Part shown: positions 1 to 6,683 of the stretch, piece by piece | Layout of the letters: every line of letters starts with the position of its first letter | Numbering within the stretch: position 1 is the first letter of the stretch | DNA from: Pseudomonas sp. | GTDB lineage: Bacteria > Pseudomonadota > Gammaproteobacteria > Pseudomonadales > Pseudomonadaceae | Length of the DNA stretch: 6,683 nt | Direction of reading: 5' to 3' | Assembly (NCBI GenBank): GCA_003527165.1 | Contig: DPSI01000077.1 | Coordinates: forward strand, 1-6,683 | Made by a program: the position numbers and the translations under genes | The notes under the pieces: model-generated | The model's database searches: none | Told to the model about the DNA's origin: nothing | What the model saw: only the letters and a program-made list of their open reading frames with translations

Positions 1-1135
<1,135 letters not shown>

Positions 1136-1283
1136 GGGCGGTCATTCGAACTGTAGCGTCTGCGAAGTGAGCAAGGGATGTCGGGCGCCAAGCGAGAATT
1201 CGGCATTTCGGGACCAAGGCAAGACTCGGCCGGTGAGCGATACCCCGGCCTTCACCAAAAACAACAATATTGAGGTTTAAGCC
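1136..1283 (+). other. Intergenic region before the TRAP genes, with weak dyad symmetry
   Basis: These 148 nt carry no convincing gene. GGCCGG at 1228-1233 can pair with CCGGCC at 1245-1250 (11-nt loop). An overlapping alternative pairs GGTGA (1232-1236) with TCACC (1252-1256). No T-run follows, so this is not an intrinsic terminator. A short palindrome, CAATATTG (1265-1272), abuts the TGAGG ribosome site (1271-1275) of the binding-protein gene. I could not pick a convincing sigma-70 promoter. An internal promoter or attenuator is possible but unproven. Confidence 0.4.
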
Positions 1284-2423
1284 ATGTTCACCACGTACCA
1301 TAAATACCTCCTCGGTAGCGTTCTGGCCTTCGGTAGTCTCGTAGCGGCCGTTGGCGCACACGCACAAGAGTTGCCAAAGTCAATGACCTGGGGCGCCTAC
1401 GACGTGGGCTCCTCGGGCTATGCCGAAGCCTCGGCGATAGCCGACGCGTTTAGCCGTAAATTCGATACGCGGATCCGCATTCAGCCGTCCGGGTCTTCAA
1501 TCGGCCGATTGCAGCCACTCGTACATGGCCGGACCGACTATGCGTTTCTGGCAACGGAAGCGTTCTTTGCCTCCGAGGCAATCTACGACTTCGCATCCCG
1601 CAATTGGGGACCACAAAACTTGTGCGCGCTGGCGGGGCGGCCAGCCTCTGGCGGCCTGGTGACCGCCGCTGATGCCGATATCCATTCGATCTCGGACTTG
1701 AAAGGCAAGCGTGTGGCGTACGTCGCTGGGAATCCGTCGGTCAACGTAAAGCTTGATGCCTTATTGGCCTTTGGCGGCCTGTCAGGAACCGACGTCGAGG
1801 CGATCTCGTTCCCAACTTATGCCTCAGCCATGAGTTCACTGGCCGAAGGCAAGGCGGACGCGACCTTTACCGTAACGACGCCGAGCCAGATGTATGAGCT
1901 GGCGGAATCGCCCCGGGGTATTCGCTGGCTGGACATCCCTCCGGACGATGAAGCCGGGTGGAAGAAGATGGAAACGGTTGCACCTATATTTTCGCCGTTC
2001 GCCGAGTCGGTGGGTGCAGGTCTTTCGAAAGAGCACCCGGTCAACATGGTCGCGTATCGATATCCGATGGTAGTCGTTCGCTGCGACCTGGATGACAAGG
2101 ATGCGTATGCCTTCATCAAGGCGCTGGACGAGACCTATGACCTGTACAAGAACGCCACTTCGGTAATGTCCCGATGGGAGCTGAGCCAGTCCGGCGTGCC
2201 GCCTCTAGACGTTCCCTTTCACGACGGAGCCATCCGATACCTGAAAGAAAAGGGCGTTTGGACGGAAGAAGCGCAGGCGTGGAACGACAAGCGCATGGCA
2301 CGGCTGGAAGCGCTCAAAGCAGCTTGGAAAGGAGCAGTTCAAGAGGGCGAGGACATGTCCGACGAGGCGTTCGACAAGCTCTGGCAGGCCCAACGCACTG
2401 AGGCCATCAACAAGCTCGACTGA
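1284..2423 (+). CDS. TAXI-family TRAP transporter periplasmic substrate-binding protein
   Basis: This 379-residue protein is predicted to be exported to the periplasm, bind a solute and deliver it to the TRAP permease encoded next. Residues 1-27 form a classical signal peptide: Lys7, a hydrophobic core from about 8 to 25, then AHA before QE, giving a likely signal peptidase I cut after Ala27. There is no lipobox cysteine. The mature N-terminus has the TAXI pattern: WGAYDVGSSGY, an Ala/Asp-rich helix, IRIQPSGSSIGRLQPLVHGRTDYAF, then ISDLKGKRVAYV and, later, an AEGKADATF segment. The last 55 or so residues are charged and probably helical, making the protein somewhat longer than many TAXI proteins. 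The mature protein has cysteines at 114 and 267. TGAGG at 1271-1275, eight bases before the ATG, gives a good ribosome site. The ligand cannot be read from sequence. Known TAXI ligands are mostly organic acids such as glutamate or 2-oxoglutarate, and the adjoining acyl-CoA dehydrogenase suggests a carboxylic acid. Confidence 0.93.
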   Translation: MFTTYHKYLLGSVLAFGSLVAAVGAHAQELPKSMTWGAYDVGSSGYAEASAIADAFSRKFDTRIRIQPSGSSIGRLQPLVHGRTDYAFLATEAFFASEAIYDFASRNWGPQNLCALAGRPASGGLVTAADADIHSISDLKGKRVAYVAGNPSVNVKLDALLAFGGLSGTDVEAISFPTYASAMSSLAEGKADATFTVTTPSQMYELAESPRGIRWLDIPPDDEAGWKKMETVAPIFSPFAESVGAGLSKEHPVNMVAYRYPMVVVRCDLDDKDAYAFIKALDETYDLYKNATSVMSRWELSQSGVPPLDVPFHDGAIRYLKEKGVWTEEAQAWNDKRMARLEALKAAWKGAVQEGEDMSDEAFDKLWQAQRTEAINKLD

Positions 2424-2446
2424 CGGTTCGACCGAAGAGCCTCCAT

Positions 2447-2481
2447 CTGCTACGAGGCGGTCTCAACACTGCCCGTAGCAG
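2447..2481 (+). promoter_or_regulatory. Strong stem-loop between binding-protein and permease genes
   Basis: CTGCTACG (2447-2454) pairs perfectly with CGTAGCAG (2474-2481). After a bulged A at 2455 the stem continues with GGCGGT (2456-2461) against ACTGCC (2468-2473), including one G-U pair, and closes on the six-base loop CTCAAC. That is 14 pairs in 35 nt, 24 nt after the binding-protein stop. What follows is CTTCAATAAAAAATTT, not a T-run directly on the stem, so it is not a standard intrinsic terminator. The likeliest role (inference) is to protect the 3' end of the binding-protein message and lower permease expression. This layout is known for several binding-protein operons such as malE-malF. 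Confidence 0.7.
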
Positions 2482-2512
2482 CTTCAATAAAAAATTTGTG
2501 GATGGTGATCTC

Positions 2513-4450
2513 ATGGCTTCGAACCTAGACGCTGACACCGCGAACGAACTACACAGTGGGCGGTTGTCTGGGACTGCACTGTATCTGGCCATCTTTTTGG
2601 GTGGAGCGGGCCTGCTTACAACGATCAATCAGACCTTTTCGTTGAAGCTCTTTGGCTTCCAGCCCATGGGAAATGCCTTCCTTTATTACCTGATTGGCCT
2701 GTTTCTGGCCGTCGCTTTTTTGCGATACCCGGCTCGGAAAGCTGACTCACAACGCGTCCCCTGGTACGACTGGGCCCTTGTTCCGGTCGTAATCGGAGCG
2801 TCGCTCTACTTGGGTTACAACGGCCAAACGATCATCGAGCAGGGCTGGGATTATCAGGCGCCGCTTTTGGCGACGGCGGTTGCCGCCGTTCTGCTGGCAA
2901 TCGTCCTCGAAGCGCTCCGGCGATGCGCCGGTACCGTCGTCTTTTTCGTCGCGCTACTGTTCGGCAGCTATCCGCTGTTTGCGGGACATATGCCAGGTTT
3001 CCTGTGGGGTAACGAATACTCGATGGCGGAGACCGTGCGTGCCCACGTGATGGGGGTCGAAAGCATCATTGGTATTCCCATGCAGGTGGTGGCGAATCTC
3101 GTCATTGGGTTCATTGTTTTCGGAGCGACCTTGGCGGTCACAGGCGGCGGCGAATTCTTCATGAACTTCGCCACTGCGCTGATGGGCAGGAGCCGTGGAG
3201 GCCCCGCCAAGGTGGCGGTGCTGTCCAGTGGGCTGATGGGAAGCCTGTCCGGTAGCGCGATCTCGAACATTCTATCCACGGGACCGATCACCATCCCGAC
3301 CATGAAAAGGGTTGGCTATCCGGCGCACTACGCGGCTTCGGTGGAGGCTTGCGCGTCCACTGGTGGAACGCTGATGCCGCCAGTGATGGGCGCCGTCGCC
3401 TTCATCATGGCTTCTTTCCTGGGTGTTTCGTATGCCGAAGTCATGGTGGCGGCGATACTGCCTGCGTTGTTGTTCTACGTCGTGCTCGTATTTCAGGTAG
3501 ACATCTACGCTGCGCGTAACGGTTTGAAAGGACTGGATGCGAGTGAGATACCGAGCTTATGGGGCACGCTAAAGGCAGGCTGGCCTTATCTGTTCAGCCT
3601 CGTTGCGCTCATCTACATGATGCTGATCATGCGCATCGAAGCCTATGCCCCTTATTTTGCGAGCTTGGTGTTGCTCACCGTTACGCTGCTCAAAAGAGAC
3701 GGGCGACTCAATGCCAAAGGTGCGATGCAATTGCTCAAGGAGTTGAGCACCAGCGTTGCCAATCTCGTTGCGATCCTGGCCGGAATCGGGCTCGTTGTCG
3801 GCGGGTTGTCCTACTCGGGGGTGGCAGGAGCCTTCTCGCGTGAGCTCCTGCTGTACGCTGATGGCAACATCGCCTTGATGCTGATTGCCGGTGCCGTAAC
3901 GAGCTTCGTGCTGGGAATGGGCATGACGGTGAGTGCGGTCTACATCTTTCTGTCAATTCTGCTGGCCCCCGCGCTGGTGGAGGCCGGGCTGAATCCGCTT
4001 GCGAGTCACCTGTTCATTCTCTACTGGGGCATGATGTCTTACATCACTCCCCCGGTTGCGCTGTCTGCGATCACGGCTGCCAACCTGGCAGGTGCCGGCG
4101 CGACCAAGACGAGCTTTTATGCCATGCGCATGGGGGCCGTTCTCTTCATTCTCCCGTTTTTATTCGTCATCAACCCCTCGTTGATACTTCAGGGCGCCTG
4201 GCCGGGGATCGTTCAGTCCGCACTAACAGCTACTCTGGCTATGTGGTTGTTGGCCTCGGGGTTTGAGGGCTACCTATACCGCATCGGTTATCTGGGCGTC
4301 TTCGCTCGAGTGATCGTTCTGTTGGCGGGAGGGTTGTTTATCTACCCCGAGCTTTACTCCGACATGTTTGGACTAGCGATAGTTATAGCCCTGTACCTCG
4401 GATACGCGCTGTCGATTCGGCGCGAGCGGACTCGCCGTAAACTCGCTTAG
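2513..4450 (+). CDS. TRAP transporter fused permease (4TM/12TM fusion, TAXI type)
   Basis: This 645-residue inner-membrane protein should form the transport channel of a secondary, ion-driven TRAP importer, joining the small (DctQ-like) and large (DctM-like) subunits in one chain. The N-terminal part (about 20-160) holds four to five hydrophobic segments with the PWYDW motif at 83-87. The large domain follows, with GRSRGGPAKVAV (225-236), a Gly/Ser-rich SGLMGSLSGSAISN stretch (239-252), the TMKRVGYP loop (263-270), ASTGGTLMPPVMGA (281-294), GMGMT (468-472) and YITPPVA (510-516). These are hallmarks of the fused family. The C-terminus ends in a basic tail. I start it at ATG 2513. An in-frame GTG at 2498 would add five residues (MDGDL) but has no ribosome site. 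Even 2513 has only a poor one (GGTGAT at 2504-2509), consistent with lower expression than the binding protein. It partners the preceding TAXI protein and is followed after 14 nt by the dehydrogenase. Confidence 0.93.
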   Translation: MASNLDADTANELHSGRLSGTALYLAIFLGGAGLLTTINQTFSLKLFGFQPMGNAFLYYLIGLFLAVAFLRYPARKADSQRVPWYDWALVPVVIGASLYLGYNGQTIIEQGWDYQAPLLATAVAAVLLAIVLEALRRCAGTVVFFVALLFGSYPLFAGHMPGFLWGNEYSMAETVRAHVMGVESIIGIPMQVVANLVIGFIVFGATLAVTGGGEFFMNFATALMGRSRGGPAKVAVLSSGLMGSLSGSAISNILSTGPITIPTMKRVGYPAHYAASVEACASTGGTLMPPVMGAVAFIMASFLGVSYAEVMVAAILPALLFYVVLVFQVDIYAARNGLKGLDASEIPSLWGTLKAGWPYLFSLVALIYMMLIMRIEAYAPYFASLVLLTVTLLKRDGRLNAKGAMQLLKELSTSVANLVAILAGIGLVVGGLSYSGVAGAFSRELLLYADGNIALMLIAGAVTSFVLGMGMTVSAVYIFLSILLAPALVEAGLNPLASHLFILYWGMMSYITPPVALSAITAANLAGAGATKTSFYAMRMGAVLFILPFLFVINPSLILQGAWPGIVQSALTATLAMWLLASGFEGYLYRIGYLGVFARVIVLLAGGLFIYPELYSDMFGLAIVIALYLGYALSIRRERTRRKLA

Positions 4451-4464
4451 GCCGGAGGCAAAAA

Positions 4465-6195
4465 ATGATCAGCACTGATACCGCTGCGCCGATCCAGCAG
4501 GCGAGCATCCCGGATAGCCGTGGGCTCAACCTCTACGCCGCAGACCCCGCTCTGGAGCGGTTACTCGCCATTTACCTGCCGCGCTCGGAGCTTGAACACT
4601 GGCGCCCAACAATGGAGCGGTTAGGTGCTCGTGCAGGAGGGAAGCTGGACGAGTTGGCGCTCTCAGCGGATCGCAACCCTCCGGTGCTGATGCATCGCAA
4701 CCGAAGAGGAGACGACCTTCAGGAGGTCCGCAAACACCCGGACTATGTTGCATTGGAGCAGGTGGCGTTTTCTGAGCTGGGGCTGGCAGCAATGAGCCAT
4801 ACGAAGGATGCGCCTTCACCGCTGGTCAAATACGCGTTGACCTATCTGTTCGTGCAAGCCGAGTTTGGTTTGTGCTGTCCCGTCAGCATGACCGACTCGC
4901 TGACCAGGACGTTGCGAAAGTTCGGTGACCCCGAGCTCGTTGCGCGTTATCTGCCAGCGTTGACCGGCAGGGATTTGAACGAGCTCTACCAGGGGGCCAT
5001 GTTCATGACCGAGCGCGAAGCCGGCTCAGACATATCGGCGATCTCGACCACCGCTAGGTATGAACATGGGCAATGGAAGCTCTTTGGCGACAAGTGGTTC
5101 TGCTCCAATCCGGACGCCGATCTTGCGATGGTATTGGCTCGGCCCGAGGAGGCTGCCGAGGGCATGAAGGGCGTCAGCCTGTTCCTGCTTCCCAGGGTCC
5201 TGGCTGATGGATCCCCGAACGCATACCGGATCGTCCGCCTCAAGGACAAGCTGGGCACTCGCTCAATGGCCAGCGGTGAGATCACGCTTGAGGGGGCGAC
5301 CGCTTTTCTGATTGGTGAAATCGGTCGCGGCTTTCAGCAGATGGCCGACATGATCAATATGTCCCGATTGTCCAACGGGGTTCGTTCGGCCGGGTTGATG
5401 CGTCGTGCCCTGACTGAGTCCCTGTTCATTGCCCGTTCCCGTCGCGCATTTGATAGGCGCCTTGTCGACATGCCGCTCGTTCAGCGGCAACTGATCAAGA
5501 TGAGCTTGCCGACGGAGCAGGCCCGCTCCATGTTCATGCAAACCGCGACTTTGTTAGCCAAGGCAGATGCCGGGGACTCGCGCGCGCAGAAATGCGTGCG
5601 GATACTGACGCCCCTGATCAAGTTCAGGGCGTGCCGCGACGCCCGTAAAGTCGCAGGCGACGCCATGGAACTCAGGGGAGGGCTCGGTTACATCGAAGAG
5701 TGGAGCGATGCTCGTATCCTGCGCGACGCGCACCTTGGCTCGATCTGGGAAGGTACCAGCAACATCGTCGCGCTTGACGTCGTTCGAGCCTCCGTTCGCG
5801 ATGAGGCGCTGGCGCCTCTGCGCGAGCATCTTTCTAGGCTGCTCGCAGAGTGTTCTTCACGACTGCCGGAGAATGGGATGGATCTCGCTTCAGAGCTTCT
5901 TGACCGCACCATGGCGACGGTCGACAGTGTGGCTCGCGCTGATATGCCTGCCGATATCCGCCACGCGGCGACCGCCTTGTACAACCTGACCAGTGCAGTC
6001 TTCATGATGTGGGAATCGGTGCAGTGTCAGGACTACCGCCGCCTGGGGCTCGCCTACCTGGTTTTGATCCATAAGCTTCTCCCAACAGACCCGTTGGCTT
6101 CGCCCGATGCTGCGCGCTGCCAAGTCGTTCCTGCCAAGATAGCTGCTGAGCTCGAGATTACGGAGGATGAGGCTAACTCGTTGTTGCCAGGCTGA
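4465..6195 (+). CDS. AidB-like acyl-CoA dehydrogenase family flavoprotein
   Basis: This 576-residue predicted FAD enzyme should oxidise an acyl-CoA to its 2,3-enoyl-CoA, passing electrons to electron-transfer flavoprotein. GGAGG at 4454-4458 precedes the ATG by six bases. It is much longer than the usual 380-400 residues. The first 150 residues, with LNLYAADPAL (about 21-30) and NPPVLM followed by VRKHPDY, match the N-terminal module I recall from E. coli AidB. The core shows MTEREAGSD (181-189) and FGDKWFCSN (207-215) for flavin binding, RSRRAFDRRLVDMPLVQRQL (324-343), ELRGGLGYIEE (402-412) and SIWEGTSNI with Glu429 at the position of the catalytic base. The C-terminal 120 or so residues are helical and rather acidic. 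I do not see the strongly basic helix tied to DNA binding in AidB. This favours a catabolic enzyme over an alkylation-response protein. The tight 14-nt spacing to the permease gene says both are co-transcribed. Confidence 0.88.
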   Translation: MISTDTAAPIQQASIPDSRGLNLYAADPALERLLAIYLPRSELEHWRPTMERLGARAGGKLDELALSADRNPPVLMHRNRRGDDLQEVRKHPDYVALEQVAFSELGLAAMSHTKDAPSPLVKYALTYLFVQAEFGLCCPVSMTDSLTRTLRKFGDPELVARYLPALTGRDLNELYQGAMFMTEREAGSDISAISTTARYEHGQWKLFGDKWFCSNPDADLAMVLARPEEAAEGMKGVSLFLLPRVLADGSPNAYRIVRLKDKLGTRSMASGEITLEGATAFLIGEIGRGFQQMADMINMSRLSNGVRSAGLMRRALTESLFIARSRRAFDRRLVDMPLVQRQLIKMSLPTEQARSMFMQTATLLAKADAGDSRAQKCVRILTPLIKFRACRDARKVAGDAMELRGGLGYIEEWSDARILRDAHLGSIWEGTSNIVALDVVRASVRDEALAPLREHLSRLLAECSSRLPENGMDLASELLDRTMATVDSVARADMPADIRHAATALYNLTSAVFMMWESVQCQDYRRLGLAYLVLIHKLLPTDPLASPDAARCQVVPAKIAAELEITEDEANSLLPG

Positions 6196-6321
6196 GTTCT
6201 GCGTGGGACACGACCGGCAGGCGCGCGCTCAACGGTTCTTTTGTGAGGATGATAAGTTGAGGCGTGGCGCGCCAAGGCTATTCGCTATAGATGAAAACAA
6301 GGCATCAGTAGTAGGGTTAAG

Positions 6322-6342
6322 CAGTGGCTTTGATGGCCACTG
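6322..6342. repeat. Inverted repeat, 7-bp arms
   Basis: CAGTGGC (6322-6328) and GCCACTG (6336-6342) are exact reverse complements around a 7-nt centre, TTTGATG. As RNA it makes a short hairpin with no T-run. As DNA it could be a dimeric regulator site. Its position about 130-150 bases before the MFS start suits an operator, but no known consensus is recognised. Confidence 0.55.
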
Positions 6343-6348
6343 GGCGGC

Positions 6349-6369
6349 CGGTTCGAACCGTAACTTACG
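6349..6369. repeat. Overlapping palindromes CGGTTCGAACCG and CGTAACTTACG
   Basis: A perfect 12-bp palindrome (6349-6360) overlaps by two bases an 11-bp palindrome with one central base (6359-6369). The first resembles a tRNA T-loop core, GTTCGAA, but the flanks cannot form a T-arm or acceptor stem. A DNA-binding site for a dimeric regulator is the simplest reading. This is inference only. Confidence 0.45.
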
Positions 6370-6468
6370 CACCGGTAACCCACATTAGAAATACCTACCG
6401 CTCTTACCCTGGCCACACGTGATTGAGCGACTGAGGCAGTGAGCTAAAACTTACTTGAGGAGCGGTTA

Positions 6469-6683
6469 ATGGAATCGAGGCCAGGAATGCGAAGGATGTT
6501 TTCATCGCTGCGGAAAGGTAACTGGTACCACGGATGGAACATCGTCGCTGCCGCCACGCTCCTCACCTTGTTGACCGTCGGGATGCGCCTCGGCATAGGC
6601 CCATTTTTTTTACCGATGGCTGAAGACTTGGGCTTTAGCCGCAGTCTTCTCGCAACCATCGTCGGGATTGGCATGCTGTTCTA
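6469..6683 (+). CDS. MFS transporter, N-terminal part (cut by window end)
   Basis: Reading from ATG 6469 stays open to the last base, giving 71 complete codons. GAGGAG at 6457-6462, six bases before the ATG, is a strong ribosome site. After a short basic N-terminus (MESRPGMRRMFSSLRKG) comes WYHGWNIVAAATLL, then a first transmembrane helix, GPFFLPMAEDLGFSRSLLA and the start of a second helix. The order WYxGW, hydrophobic helix, FFxPMAEDLGxSRS is typical of the major facilitator superfamily branch related to oxalate/formate antiporters and monocarboxylate transporters, which are inner-membrane carriers of organic acids. Substrate and direction cannot be told from 71 residues. It lies 273 nt after the dehydrogenase gene and so may form its own transcription unit. 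Confidence 0.85.
   Translation, partial: MESRPGMRRMFSSLRKGNWYHGWNIVAAATLLTLLTVGMRLGIGPFFLPMAEDLGFSRSLLATIVGIGMLF

Larger units (their letters stand above)
6196..6468 (+). other. Intergenic region with several inverted repeats, before the MFS gene
   Basis: No convincing gene lies in these 273 nt, and short frames here look like shadows. The stretch is more A+T-mixed than the genes. It holds a 10-bp palindrome TGGCGCGCCA (6265-6274), the hairpin at 6322-6342 and the palindromes at 6349-6369. GGGTTA (6314-6319) can pair with TAACCC (6376-6381), which would enclose the hairpin and palindromes in one larger structure. The heptamer TGGCCAC occurs at 6334-6340 and again at 6410-6416. No hairpin is followed by a T-run, so I call no terminator. 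The likeliest content is the control region of the MFS gene. Confidence 0.5.

Noticed and set aside
1228..1250. Terminator after the oxidoreductase gene
   Set aside because: The stem is only 6 bp with an 11-nt loop and is followed by TTCACCAAAA rather than a T-run.
6257..6291. Promoter from TTGAGG and TATAGA after the dehydrogenase gene
   Set aside because: The two boxes are 23 bases apart, well outside the usual 16-18, and no better pair was seen.
6346..6369. Possible tRNA T-arm (GTTCGAA core)
   Set aside because: The bases on each side do not form the 5-bp T stem in tRNA register, and no anticodon arm, D-arm or acceptor stem is found around it.
6167..6388. Small + strand gene after the dehydrogenase
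   Set aside because: It starts inside the dehydrogenase gene in another frame, has atypical composition and runs through the inverted repeats. It looks like a chance frame.
6423..6450. Sigma-70 promoter for the MFS gene (TTGAGC, 16 nt, TAAAAC)
   Set aside because: Each hexamer matches only 4 of 6 consensus bases, and the predicted transcription start would fall on the ribosome site itself. It is too weak to list as a feature.

Overview
This window looks like part of a chromosomal catabolic gene cluster from a member of the Pseudomonadota. A Pseudomonas-like gammaproteobacterium or a betaproteobacterium fits best. The signs are moderately high GC, Shine-Dalgarno (SD) sites of the GGAGG/GAGGAG type, and an oxidoreductase that closely resembles, from memory, Pseudomonas aeruginosa PA1024. 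The genus cannot be fixed by reading alone. All supported genes lie on the + strand, and I see no mobile element, RNA gene or CRISPR array.

Layout: (1) 1-123, the last 40 codons of an unidentified gene whose stop codon overlaps the SD site of the next gene. (2) 134-1135, an FMN-dependent TIM-barrel oxidoreductase of the nitronate monooxygenase superfamily, better read as an NADH:quinone reductase (PA1024 type) than as a nitronate monooxygenase. (3) 1284-2423, the periplasmic substrate-binding protein of a TAXI-type TRAP transporter. (4) 2447-2481, a strong bulged hairpin between the binding-protein and permease genes. (5) 2513-4450, the fused (small plus large subunit) TRAP permease. (6) 4465-6195, a long acyl-CoA dehydrogenase with AidB-like architecture and its catalytic glutamate intact, 14 nt behind the permease. 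(7) 6196-6468, a 273-nt non-coding stretch with several inverted repeats. (8) 6469 to the window end, the N-terminus of a major facilitator superfamily (MFS) transporter.

Working model (inference): a TAXI-TRAP importer brings in an organic acid. The acid is converted to its CoA thioester elsewhere and oxidised by the acyl-CoA dehydrogenase. The NADH:quinone reductase could re-oxidise NADH produced by later steps. No CoA ligase, hydratase or thiolase is inside the window, so the pathway and substrate stay open. I found no clearly new type of system. The points most worth a second look are the physical coupling of a TRAP importer to an AidB-like dehydrogenase, the hairpin that probably sets unequal expression of binding protein and permease, and the palindrome-rich region before the MFS gene.
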